Assembly (NCBI GenBank): GCA_022826045.1
Contig: JAJDVQ010000023.1
Coordinates: 86,838 to 150,837 of the forward strand
Origin: Acidimicrobiia bacterium
GTDB taxonomy: Bacteria > Actinomycetota > Acidimicrobiia > Acidimicrobiales > Poriferisodalaceae
DNA length: 64,000 nt
Direction: 5' to 3'
How positions within the stretch are numbered: position 1 is the first letter of the stretch; each line of letters begins with the position of its first letter. Of the stretch, positions 24,639-33,530 are shown piece by piece. The notes under the pieces were generated by a model. It had not been told where the DNA came from. It made no database searches and saw nothing but the letters and a program-made list of their open reading frames with translations. Position numbers and translations under genes: made by a program.

Positions 24639-27569
24639 ATGGCCAAGCGTGGCGCAAAATCGAAGGAAGTCGAGAGCCTCACGCACGACGAGTCGGCGCG
24701 GCTGAATATCCCGACAGCCGAATATCAGACGCAGTCGTCATCCGAGGCGGCGGCTGCGATCCAAGTGGCATACAAGCGCCTCAATCGAGACCTCGACCCG
24801 CAGTTGGTGTGGCGTGGCAAGGACATGACCGACTGGGCCGATCTTGAGGTGTCCGCGCCGCCGCTGTACATCCAAGAAAAGGTGCATCCCAAAGCGCTGG
24901 TGGAAGATCTGCAACGGCTGAGCCGTCTGCGCAGCGCCGAACAGGCAGCCTCCGAGGCGGGCTTCCAGATCGAATTGTTCTCCGACTTCGACGGACTTCC
25001 TGCTGGCGATGCGAAGACAGAGTTCTACCAGCACCAGATGAACTGGTCGAACCGCATGATCCTCGGGGACAGCTTGCAGGTAATGGCGAGCCTGGCCGAG
25101 CGCGAAGGCCTGCGCGGCCAGGTGCAGTGCATCTACATCGATCCGCCGTACGGCATTAAGTTCAATTCCAACTTCCAATGGTCAACGACCAGCCGCGACG
25201 TACGAGATGGCAAGGCCAATCACATCACCCGCGAGCCGGAGCAAGTGCGTGCGTTCAGAGATACTTGGCGCGACGGTATCCACAGTTACCTGACGTACCT
25301 GCGTGACCGGTTGACGGCTGCCCGTGACCTCTTGACGGAGAGCGGATCGATCTTCGTGCAAATCGGTGATGAGAACGTTCATCGCGTGCGTAGTTTGATG
25401 GATGAGATCTTTGGTGCAGACAACTTTTGCTCACAGATCCAATACCGAGCCCTTAGCCCGCTCGGCTCGCAGAGTCTCGCTAACACCTATGATTACGTGC
25501 TGTGGTACGCCAAGGATAAAGCAAACAGAAAATACCGAAGCATCTTGGTGGCTAGGCCAGTTGAAGCTGAATCTGAGTTCAACTACATTGATGATGGCAC
25601 TGGGCACTATTCTCGGCCATCAGATGCATACACAAAGGTTTCGACTGTTTTCAAGAGATCGTCGCTATATTCCTCTGGTTATACCCCGACGTGCATATAC
25701 GACTTTGCCTTCAATGGGTCACAAGTTGTGCCACAAGGCAAGAAGAGTTGGCGTACGAACCGCGACGGTCTAGAGCGGGTCATACGAGCTAACCGTCTCT
25801 TTGACCTTGGAATCTCGACGTACTTCCGACAGTATTTTCGAGATTCTCCGACTCAGCAACTGGAAAGCGTCTGGACTGACACCGCTGCCGGTTTCTCTGA
25901 GCCAAAGGTCTATGTCGTCCAAACACATGCCAAAATCATTGCTCGCTGCATGTTGATGACAACTGATCCAGGCGATTTGGTGCTCGACCCGACATGCGGT
26001 TCAGGGACGGCCGCATACGTGGCGGAGCAGTGGGGAAGACGCTGGATCACTATCGACACCTCGCGGGTCGCATTGGCCTTGGCGCGGGCGAGGCTGATGG
26101 GCGCTCGTTATCCGTTCTACCTGCTGTCGGACAGTCCCGAAGGACAGCAGAAGGAAGCCGATCTCAGCCACACCGAACCGTCCGGTGCGCTGACGTACGG
26201 CGATGTGAGGCAGGGCTTCGTCTACGAACGCGTCCCGCACATCACGCTGCGATCGATTGCCAACAACGCCGAGATCGACGTCATTTACGAACAGCGTCAG
26301 CCGGTTGTCGAGAGGGTGCTCGCCGATCTCAACTCGGCGCTCCGTGCAGACCCGCCGGGGCCGTTCGATGTCTCGGTTGGGGGCCGCAAGGGCGAACGGA
26401 TCGATTTCACTCAGTCACCCGATGCGACCGTGCCGTTGCCGTCCGGCGAGGAGGCACCGGCGAGTGGCCTGCTCGAATGGGAGGTGCCACGCGACCGACC
26501 TGAAGATTGGCCCGCCGAGGCTGCCGACCCGCACGAGCGGTTCTGGCAGGCCCGCCTCGACCGACAGCGGGCAATCGACGAGTCCATCGCCGCCAAGGCC
26601 GACTTCGAGTACCTCTACGACAAGCCGTACGAGGACAACTCGAAGGTGCGCGTGGCCGGCCCGTTCACCGTCGAGAGCATCTCGCCGCACCGTTACCAGG
26701 CCCTCGATGCCGACGATCAGTTGATGGACCCCGTCGCCGAAGCCCGGAGCAACGGCGAGGCACCGCAGGACTTCGTCTCCCTCATCCTCGACAACCTGCG
26801 AGCCGCAGGCGTACAGCAGGTCCACAAGGCAGACCGCATCGACTTCGTCTCGCTCCAGCCCTGGCCCGGCGAATACGTTTGCGCCGAGGGCGCCTACAAC
26901 GAGGCCGCCGCCGAAGCCGAGACACGAAGGGCGGCGATCTTCGTCGGCCCCGAGTTCGGCACAGTCACCCGGCCCGACCTCGTGGCTGCCTCGCGTGAGG
27001 CGGCCGAGGCGGGCTTCGACGTGCTCATCGCCTGCGCCTTCAACTACGACGCGCACGCATCGGAGTTCACCAAGTCAGGACCGCTGCAGGTGCTACAGGC
27101 CAGGATGAACGCCGACCTGCACATGGCGAGCGAGCTCAAGAGCACCGGCAGCGGCAACCTGTTCGTGATCTTCGGCGAACCCGACATCGAGCTGCTGACG
27201 GCGCATCCCACCAGCGACGGTGCCGAGCAATTCTGCGTGAAGCTGAAAGGGATCGACGTGTTCGACCCCACCACCGGCGACATCCGCAGCGACGAGCCCG
27301 ACTCCATCGCCTGCTGGTTCGTCGACACCAACTACGACCACGAGAGCTTCTTCGTCCGCCATGCCTACTTCCTCGGCGCCAACGACCCCTACAAGTCGCT
27401 GAAGACCACCCTCAAGGCCGAGATCGACGAAGACGCCTGGTCCTCCCTCCACAGCGACATGTCGCGCCCATTCCGAGCCCCCGAGACCGGTCACATAGCC
27501 GTCAAGGTCATCAACCACCTAGGCGACGAAGTCATGAAGGTTTTCCGCGTCCCGACCGCCGCCAGCTGA
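24639..27569 (+). CDS. Type III-like adenine DNA methyltransferase (Mod)
   Basis: 976 residues. Motif IV DPPY at 168-171 precedes motif I DPTCGSG at 450-456, the beta-class order typical of type III Mod subunits. The roughly 190 residues between hold the target-recognition region, whose DNA (about 25400-25975) is distinctly poorer in G+C than the flanks. The C-terminal 400 residues have no motif I can name but contain GIDVFDPTTGDI, a piece of which recurs as a relic at 32128. GAGGAG precedes the ATG three bases after the HEPN stop. Mod and Res would form the R-M complex; Mod sets the target site and protects host DNA. Confidence 0.92.
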   Translation: MAKRGAKSKEVESLTHDESARLNIPTAEYQTQSSSEAAAAIQVAYKRLNRDLDPQLVWRGKDMTDWADLEVSAPPLYIQEKVHPKALVEDLQRLSRLRSAEQAASEAGFQIELFSDFDGLPAGDAKTEFYQHQMNWSNRMILGDSLQVMASLAEREGLRGQVQCIYIDPPYGIKFNSNFQWSTTSRDVRDGKANHITREPEQVRAFRDTWRDGIHSYLTYLRDRLTAARDLLTESGSIFVQIGDENVHRVRSLMDEIFGADNFCSQIQYRALSPLGSQSLANTYDYVLWYAKDKANRKYRSILVARPVEAESEFNYIDDGTGHYSRPSDAYTKVSTVFKRSSLYSSGYTPTCIYDFAFNGSQVVPQGKKSWRTNRDGLERVIRANRLFDLGISTYFRQYFRDSPTQQLESVWTDTAAGFSEPKVYVVQTHAKIIARCMLMTTDPGDLVLDPTCGSGTAAYVAEQWGRRWITIDTSRVALALARARLMGARYPFYLLSDSPEGQQKEADLSHTEPSGALTYGDVRQGFVYERVPHITLRSIANNAEIDVIYEQRQPVVERVLADLNSALRADPPGPFDVSVGGRKGERIDFTQSPDATVPLPSGEEAPASGLLEWEVPRDRPEDWPAEAADPHERFWQARLDRQRAIDESIAAKADFEYLYDKPYEDNSKVRVAGPFTVESISPHRYQALDADDQLMDPVAEARSNGEAPQDFVSLILDNLRAAGVQQVHKADRIDFVSLQPWPGEYVCAEGAYNEAAAEAETRRAAIFVGPEFGTVTRPDLVAASREAAEAGFDVLIACAFNYDAHASEFTKSGPLQVLQARMNADLHMASELKSTGSGNLFVIFGEPDIELLTAHPTSDGAEQFCVKLKGIDVFDPTTGDIRSDEPDSIACWFVDTNYDHESFFVRHAYFLGANDPYKSLKTTLKAEIDEDAWSSLHSDMSRPFRAPETGHIAVKVINHLGDEVMKVFRVPTAAS

Positions 27570-27693
27570 CCCGCTCGCAGTACGGGCCAGGCTTCGCAAT
27601 CTGGCTATCTGCAATGTCACACCGGAGCGGCAGACTGGCTGGTGCCGGAGGCGACGAACTCAACCGGCACTGGCAATTGGAGTCGAGGCAGCG

Positions 27694-30600
27694 ATGGCGA
27701 AGGCGATGCCTGGCGGGGGAGCCGAAAAGGCTGGCAATCTGAATGAGCATCTGTGGACGGCGCTGCGCCTCGCCGAGATGCTCCAAGGGAAGGCGCGTCG
27801 GATCCGCCTTGAGCCGTTCGGCGAAGCAGGGACCGGCATCGAGTTCGAACTTGTCGACGATGAGGGCGTCGCCTGGGTTGAGCAGGTCAAGAGCGGAACA
27901 GCGACCTGGACTCCCCGGAGGCTCCGAGCGGAGGGAGTGCTTGCGGATGCGAAGCTGCAGGTTGAACGCGGGCGTCTCTTCCGCTTCATTGCGCTGGGTG
28001 CCGGCGCTGTAGCTCTCGACACGCTCACAAGCCGTTCCCGGCAGTCGGAGAGTGTCGACGAGTTCGTTGCGTCGCTCTCCCAGGACGACAAATCCGCCTT
28101 GGGCATAATCGTCGATTCGTGGAACACCACGCATGATGAGGCTTGGCGCTTGCTTCGCGGGATCCATGTGGATCATCACACGATCGACGATCTGCGCATG
28201 ATCGTGGATGTGAATCTGCGGTTGCTCTACACCGACGATCCTGATCTGGTCCGAGGTGAGCTACGAAACCTGTGCGACGACGACATGCATCAGGCACTGA
28301 CGTCTCCAGTCGTTCGTGATCATTTCGAATCGCAGAACTTCACACGTCGCCTGATCCGGGGAGACCGCAACGTCATCGACGCCCTCCACAAGTCGCTGGC
28401 CCGTCATCAGCGCCGCATCGAGTTCTCGGAACCAGCCTTCGGTCTCGTCAGCCGCCAAGACGCGAACACCGTCGTCGACAAGCTGTGCGATCCGCAGAGC
28501 GGTCAGGTCGTCGTCATTGACGGCAGCGCGGGCTCTGGCAAGTCGACTATCGCCAGCCAGACAGCGGCCCTTCTCGAGCGCCGCGGCTGGCATGTGGCTG
28601 TCGCGCGGATGGATTTGGACGGTCGTGTTGCCACATCAGCGCAATTGGGCCAAGCGATGGATCTGGACGAGTCCCCGACTGTGCTGCTGGCGGGCATCTC
28701 GGGCGACGAACCCGCGCTGCTCGCCATCGACCAGCTCGACGCTGTCAGCACCTACAGCGGCCGGATGCCAGACAACTTCGACGCAGTTGACGAGGTCATC
28801 ACCGAAGTCAAGTGTGCGCCGAACATCAAGGTGCTTCTCGTAACCCGGTCGGCTGATCTCGAGGCCGATCCGCGTTTGTGCGCTTTGCTCGACGCTCAGG
28901 GGAGCTTCGGCAGGCATACCGTCGGCGAACTCGCAATGGAGGACGTGACGGCCTTGCTGGAGCAGGCAGGAGTGCCAGTGCCTTCGTCGGAGGCGACTCT
29001 TCGACTGCTTTGTACCCCACTACACCTGTCGGTGTTCAGCCGCTTGTCCGAGTCCGCCCGAGGCCGCGACTATTCGACGCTGCAGCAGATGTACGAGCAG
29101 TACACCGGGGAAGTGTGTCGCCGCGCTGACCAACGAGCAGGTCACTTGGACTGGGATGCGGTCACTGTGCCGATCGTCGAGTACATGAACGAGCACGAGG
29201 TTCTCGCCGTCCCCGCGTCGGTTCTGGATGGGGCGAACCGGCTGGAAGTAGGGGCTCTCGAGTCGGAGTCCGTCTTGGTGCGTGACGAGACGCATTACGC
29301 GTTCTTCCACGAGTCGTACTTCGATTTTCTCTTCGCGCGCTCGTTCGTCGCGAAGGGGAACGATCTGCGCTCGTTTCTATTGAGCGACGGGCAGGCCCTG
29401 TTCCGCCGGGCACAGACCCGCCAGGTGCTGGACCACCTCTTGGCGACCGATCTACCCGCGTTCTACGGGACCGTCGTGGACCTCTTGGAACATGATCAGA
29501 TCCGTTCCCACATCAAGGCACTGGTCGTCAATCTGCTGCGACAGGTCCCCGCTGAATCGGCGGACTGGACGCGGATCGGCCCGCTGGCCTGGTCCGATTC
29601 GTGGCTTGCTCGCAAGCTCGTGAGCCTGCTCTGCCAACCGGCATGGTTCGATGCCGCCGACGGCCTCGGCCTGTGGGAACAATGGCTCGACGACGCTGAG
29701 AAAGCCGAGATGGCGTTCAACCAACTCGTGTCCGCCGCACGAACTCGGCCCATGCGAATCGTCAGCCTGTTGAAGCCCCGCATCGAGGAAACCGATGAGT
29801 GGCGCGCTCGCCTCGCGTCATTGGTTTCGTTCTCGCTTGGCAGCGATCTCGTTGAGTTCACCCTGGAGCTCATGGAACTCGGGTATCTCGACAACTTCGG
29901 CACGGCACTCGGCGGCCTCCCAGAAATCTGGTGGATCGTTGACGCGCTCAGGAGCGAAGATCCCTCCGACGCGGCCCGGCTCGTCGGAGCGATCCTCCAG
30001 CGCGGCCTCGCCCGGGCGCAGGCCGACGGCCGTGGCGACCCGTTCGAGACCGGGCACCTGTCGACCGACCCGCAGCTGCGTTCTTCGATTGTCGAAATCG
30101 CACGTGACGCCCCTGAGGCTTTTGTGGGCTCAGTGTTGCCCTTCGTGATTGACGTCGCCATGGTCGGGCAGCGGCAGCATGACGAGTTCCTTCCGATCGG
30201 CAGCCGTTGGGGGTATCGGCATGTGTCATCGAACTACTCCGTTGACGACATCGTGTTCAATGCCACCGACGATGCGCTGCGAAACCTTGCTGCGGCGGAC
30301 CCCGCGATGTGTGCGGCAACACTTGGGCCGCTGTTGATCGCTGAGAGCGCTGAATTGCGATTCCTCGCTTGCCGGGCGTTCGAGGCTGGCGACGATCACG
30401 AAAGTGCCGTCGAGTGGTTGGTGTCCGATCCACGCAATCTCAGGCTCGGATGGCTGGACGGCAACTGCTGGGCTTCCCGCGATCTCATCGAGAAGCACTC
30501 ACCGCGCTGCTCGGCCGAACTGTTGGTCCGGCTTGAAGAAGTTGTGCTCAGCCACAACCCTGAGTTCGAGAAGGAGAATCGCCGGTGGAGAGACCGGGAC

Positions 30601-32109
30601 AAGTACGACCTTCTCTCTGCGCTTGATCCAACACGCATGTCGACGCATGCACGCGGACTGCTGCGAGAACTTGAACGACGCTTCGTCGAGTCGCCTCCGA
30701 CCCCTCCGCAACCAATCGAGGCCTACTCGGTCGGCTCGCCCATCGACGACGATTCCGCGACCCACATGTCGGACGAGAACTGGCTTCGGGCGCTCCGAAA
30801 ACACACCAGTCTCGAGCCAGCATGGGGCCGGCGCACCGAACGGGGCATCGGCGGTGCCCGAGAACTGGCCCAGCAACTCGGCGGGCACGCCCAGGCTGAA
30901 CCGGAGCGCTTCGCCGGGCTCGCTATGCGATTCGACGCTCAGATCCCCGCAGTCGCCATGGACAACATCTTGACCAATGTCGCGAAGGGTCTCGACGCCG
31001 ACAAGTTGGCTGTCCTCTGCCAGCACGCGCGTGATGTGTACGGGGAGGAATGCAGCCTCTCGATCTGCCGGGCGATCGCTGACGCACTCATTGTCAACCC
31101 AAATCTCGTTGAGATGCTCCGCGATTGCGCGGGCGACGCTGACCCTGAACATGAACTGGCGCGAACACCTGCAAACGGCGGGGGTGTCTACTTCGGCGGT
31201 GACCTTCTGACGGCCGGGATCAACTCGACACGAGGCGAAGTTGGGCATGTCATTGCCCGGCTTCTTGCCCGTGGCCCGGACTATGCCGATGACTTGGCAG
31301 ACACGGTCGAGGCGCTGTCCACAGACCGGATCATGGCTGTGCGGGTGTGTGCCGCCGAGGCTGTCAGCGCGTTGGCTCGGTACACTCCGCAGACCGCACT
31401 GGACGTCGCACACAGGCTGCTCGGCGATGAACTCGAGCTTCTGGACGCACCAACCGTGCAACACCTGCTCCGGAACGCCGTCCTGAAGGATCCCGATCGC
31501 TTCGGGCCGTACCTCGCGGCTGCGCTCGCACACGGCGGCGAGATTTCAAGTCAGGCAGGCCGCATTTGGGCGATCGCGCGTTGGAACGACCGAATGCCTG
31601 AAGCATGCACCAACGACTTCGTAGACCTCCAGCCGGATGCCAGACGCGGGGCAGCAGTGGTGTACGCCAACAGCCTCCCGGACTGCATGGACGACCTGAC
31701 TGTCGCCCTCTGTGACGACGAAGATGCCGTCCGAAGCGCCGCCGCCGATGCTGCTCGGCACCTCGACGGACTTGACGAACTCGATGCGCAACGCCTCATC
31801 GAAGCGCTGTTGGGCAGCCCGGCGTTCTCGCAGGCCAGCAAGGGTCTCCTGCGTTCACTCGCACGCCGGGAAGGAAAGCTGCCAGCGAGTTCGCTGAACG
31901 TGTGCGAATGCGTCGTCGAGATCAGCGGTGCCGACATTGGCGACATCCGTACTTCGAGCGCCCTGATGGGACGTGATCTCACGGCTCTCGTGCTACACCT
32001 CTACCGACAAGGCACTCCGTCCGTCAGAACGCGGTGCCTCAACATAGTGGACCGACTCGTCGAGACCGATGTCTACGACACGATGGAAGCCATCGACGAA
32101 GAACGCTGA
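27694..32109 (+). CDS. Avs-like STAND NTPase with N-terminal nuclease-like domain
   Basis: 1471 residues. Residues 1 to about 120 resemble the DUF4297/Cap4-type PD-(D/E)xK nuclease: an early acidic strand (GIEFELVDDEG, 48-58) followed by WVEQVKSG, with the QxK signature at Gln64-Lys66. An NTPase follows: GSAGSGKST (277-285, Walker A) and ALLAIDQLD (341-349, Walker B). The remaining 900 or so residues are helical repeats of HEAT/TPR-like character (AADAARHLDGLDELDAQRL near the end). Effector-NTPase-repeat sensor is the layout of antiviral STAND proteins. It lies 124 bases after mod on the same strand. Domain identities of the nuclease and the repeats need profile searches; the NTPase is clear. 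Confidence 0.78.
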   Translation: MAKAMPGGGAEKAGNLNEHLWTALRLAEMLQGKARRIRLEPFGEAGTGIEFELVDDEGVAWVEQVKSGTATWTPRRLRAEGVLADAKLQVERGRLFRFIALGAGAVALDTLTSRSRQSESVDEFVASLSQDDKSALGIIVDSWNTTHDEAWRLLRGIHVDHHTIDDLRMIVDVNLRLLYTDDPDLVRGELRNLCDDDMHQALTSPVVRDHFESQNFTRRLIRGDRNVIDALHKSLARHQRRIEFSEPAFGLVSRQDANTVVDKLCDPQSGQVVVIDGSAGSGKSTIASQTAALLERRGWHVAVARMDLDGRVATSAQLGQAMDLDESPTVLLAGISGDEPALLAIDQLDAVSTYSGRMPDNFDAVDEVITEVKCAPNIKVLLVTRSADLEADPRLCALLDAQGSFGRHTVGELAMEDVTALLEQAGVPVPSSEATLRLLCTPLHLSVFSRLSESARGRDYSTLQQMYEQYTGEVCRRADQRAGHLDWDAVTVPIVEYMNEHEVLAVPASVLDGANRLEVGALESESVLVRDETHYAFFHESYFDFLFARSFVAKGNDLRSFLLSDGQALFRRAQTRQVLDHLLATDLPAFYGTVVDLLEHDQIRSHIKALVVNLLRQVPAESADWTRIGPLAWSDSWLARKLVSLLCQPAWFDAADGLGLWEQWLDDAEKAEMAFNQLVSAARTRPMRIVSLLKPRIEETDEWRARLASLVSFSLGSDLVEFTLELMELGYLDNFGTALGGLPEIWWIVDALRSEDPSDAARLVGAILQRGLARAQADGRGDPFETGHLSTDPQLRSSIVEIARDAPEAFVGSVLPFVIDVAMVGQRQHDEFLPIGSRWGYRHVSSNYSVDDIVFNATDDALRNLAAADPAMCAATLGPLLIAESAELRFLACRAFEAGDDHESAVEWLVSDPRNLRLGWLDGNCWASRDLIEKHSPRCSAELLVRLEEVVLSHNPEFEKENRRWRDRDKYDLLSALDPTRMSTHARGLLRELERRFVESPPTPPQPIEAYSVGSPIDDDSATHMSDENWLRALRKHTSLEPAWGRRTERGIGGARELAQQLGGHAQAEPERFAGLAMRFDAQIPAVAMDNILTNVAKGLDADKLAVLCQHARDVYGEECSLSICRAIADALIVNPNLVEMLRDCAGDADPEHELARTPANGGGVYFGGDLLTAGINSTRGEVGHVIARLLARGPDYADDLADTVEALSTDRIMAVRVCAAEAVSALARYTPQTALDVAHRLLGDELELLDAPTVQHLLRNAVLKDPDRFGPYLAAALAHGGEISSQAGRIWAIARWNDRMPEACTNDFVDLQPDARRGAAVVYANSLPDCMDDLTVALCDDEDAVRSAAADAARHLDGLDELDAQRLIEALLGSPAFSQASKGLLRSLARREGKLPASSLNVCECVVEISGADIGDIRTSSALMGRDLTALVLHLYRQGTPSVRTRCLNIVDRLVETDVYDTMEAIDEER

Positions 32110-32127
32110 CTCGCCCTACAGCAAATC

Positions 32128-32217
32128 GTGGATGCGGGATCAGCTGAGCAGTTCTGCGTGAAGCTGCGAGGGATCGACGTGTTCGACGCGACCACCGGCG
32201 GCATCCTCATCACATAA
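32128..32217 (+). pseudogene. Decayed copy of the mod 3' region
   Basis: About 28 codons read SAEQFCVKLRGIDVFDATTG, nearly the same as AEQFCVKLKGIDVFDPTTGD inside Mod (DNA 27217-27282). The fragment then hits a stop. It lies directly behind the STAND gene, so that gene is bracketed by mod sequence on both sides. This is a scar of duplication or insertion, not a working gene. Confidence 0.75.
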
Positions 32218-32271
32218 CCTGACCCCACCGAGCCCAGCAGCCCGATCCCAAAAAATCGCGAAGGCTCGGCA

Positions 32272-33147
32272 ATGAAGCAGGCCGCTACGTTCAGATCCCG
32301 CGCAACGCGCCAAGAGCGCCTTCCCTACGCTCTGGGCGTGCCAATACAGCAGATTCCTCTCTTCTCGCCGCCGTTCGTCGAGAAGGTTGCGAAAGTGCTC
32401 GGCGACGGCATGACTGGCACCGAACTCGGCATCGTGTTTGCCGCTTCCAGCATCAGCGACGTCGACGGTCTTGGTCAGACGAAGTGGAAGCGGATCGCTA
32501 ACGGCCTGCTGCATCGCCAACATCAGGACCGACTGGGCAACTGCGTTGTTCGCTTCATCACCGAAGCCATGTCGCCCGTGCGGTTTCACGACGACCCTGC
32601 TGGCTTCGGCCGGCTCCAGAGCGCGCTCAACGCTGTGCTCGTGTTCGAAGGGCTGAAAGTCAACGACAAAGGGCAGGTCGCCCGGGATTCACAAGGCGCA
32701 GCACGCACGCTCGACGAAGCGGCCGAACGCTCCAGCGCCGTACACGCCGAGCTCGTCAGACGCGAAGCGCACGCCGATGCACTCCGCTATTGCACCGCTG
32801 AGATTTTCGCCAAGGACAATTTCCATGCCGTGTTCGAAGCCACCAAGAGCATCACAGCGCGGTTGCGCACCATGACGGGACTGACAGACGACGGCACGCA
32901 ACTCGTCAACGCGACCTTGCTGCCGAAAGCCAACCCGCGCATCGCCATCAACCATCTCGCAGACGAGACCGACCGATCTGAACAGAATGGATTCGCTGGC
33001 ATCGTCAACGGAATGATCGGGCTGTACCGCAACCCACCTGCACATGTGCCCAGACTGGAACGCGACGTAACCGATCCCGAACTGCTCGAAGCGTTCGCCG
33101 TCATCTCGATGATCCACCGCCGGCTCGACCACGCCATCGTTCGCTGA
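32272..33147 (+). CDS. TIGR02391/Ymh-like protein, possible HEPN-type
   Basis: 291 residues. The C-terminal half has the pattern of the TIGR02391 (Hypoth_Ymh) family: ARTLDEAAERSS, HADALRYCTAEIFAKDNFHAVFEA (split here), AINHLADETDRSEQNGFA and GLYRNPPAHVPR. RNPPAH (Arg253 to His258) has the RX4H spacing of HEPN ribonucleases, a clan to which I believe this family is related. The first 22 residues are uncertain: an in-frame GTG at 32338 would start at PIQQIPLFSPPFVEKV, though AAGG before the ATG at 32272 favours the longer form. Position in a defence island suggests an abortive-infection role; function is inferred. Confidence 0.75.
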   Translation: MKQAATFRSRATRQERLPYALGVPIQQIPLFSPPFVEKVAKVLGDGMTGTELGIVFAASSISDVDGLGQTKWKRIANGLLHRQHQDRLGNCVVRFITEAMSPVRFHDDPAGFGRLQSALNAVLVFEGLKVNDKGQVARDSQGAARTLDEAAERSSAVHAELVRREAHADALRYCTAEIFAKDNFHAVFEATKSITARLRTMTGLTDDGTQLVNATLLPKANPRIAINHLADETDRSEQNGFAGIVNGMIGLYRNPPAHVPRLERDVTDPELLEAFAVISMIHRRLDHAIVR

Positions 33148-33253
33148 GACGGCCACGGCTGGGCCTGTCGGATGATTCGCGCTGGGTTCTTCGCGGAGTT
33201 CAAGATGGCGGAGACTCACCTCCCCGTACGAAGGCGGAATCCTGGGCGACGGC

Positions 33254-33293
33254 CAGCTTGGCTAAGCTGTCTCACTTGTGATACCATGCCGCG
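33254..33293 (+). promoter_or_regulatory. Leaderless promoter with palindromic operator for the phd-vapC pair
   Basis: TTGGCT (33258-33263) and TACCAT (33282-33287) are 18 bases apart. The -10 box ends seven bases before the A of the antitoxin ATG at 33294, which predicts a leaderless message. CAGCTT-ggct-AAGCTG (33254-33269) is a perfect inverted repeat lying over the -35 box, where an autoregulating antitoxin would be expected to bind. Confidence 0.55.
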
Positions 33294-33530
33294 ATGGACG
33301 AGGTGACTATCCGGCAGCTTCGCAACCACGGGGGCGACGTCGTGGATCGGGTGCAGGCGGGTGAACGGCTTACGGTGACACGGTCTGGTCGTCCGGTGGC
33401 GGAGTTGCGGCCGTTGCCCCGTCGGGCGCTTGATGCGTCGGCTTTGCTCGAGCGCTGGCGGTGCCTGCCGCTGGTCGACCCTGATCGGCTTCGCTCCGAT
33501 ATCGATGACGTGTTGGACCCGAGCTTGTGA
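33294..33530 (+). CDS. Phd/YefM-family antitoxin
   Basis: 78 residues. The N-terminus (TIRQLRNHGGDVVDRVQAGERLTVTRSGRPVAELRPL in outline) is the classic Phd/YefM DNA-binding fold: a short strand, the RQLRN helix, then the GERLTVTRSGRPVAEL hairpin. The C-terminal tail (LLERWRCLPLVDPDRLRSDIDD) should wrap the toxin. It overlaps the PIN toxin by four bases (GTGA), the usual arrangement. Predicted to repress its own promoter and neutralise the toxin at 33527. Confidence 0.9.
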   Translation: MDEVTIRQLRNHGGDVVDRVQAGERLTVTRSGRPVAELRPLPRRALDASALLERWRCLPLVDPDRLRSDIDDVLDPSL

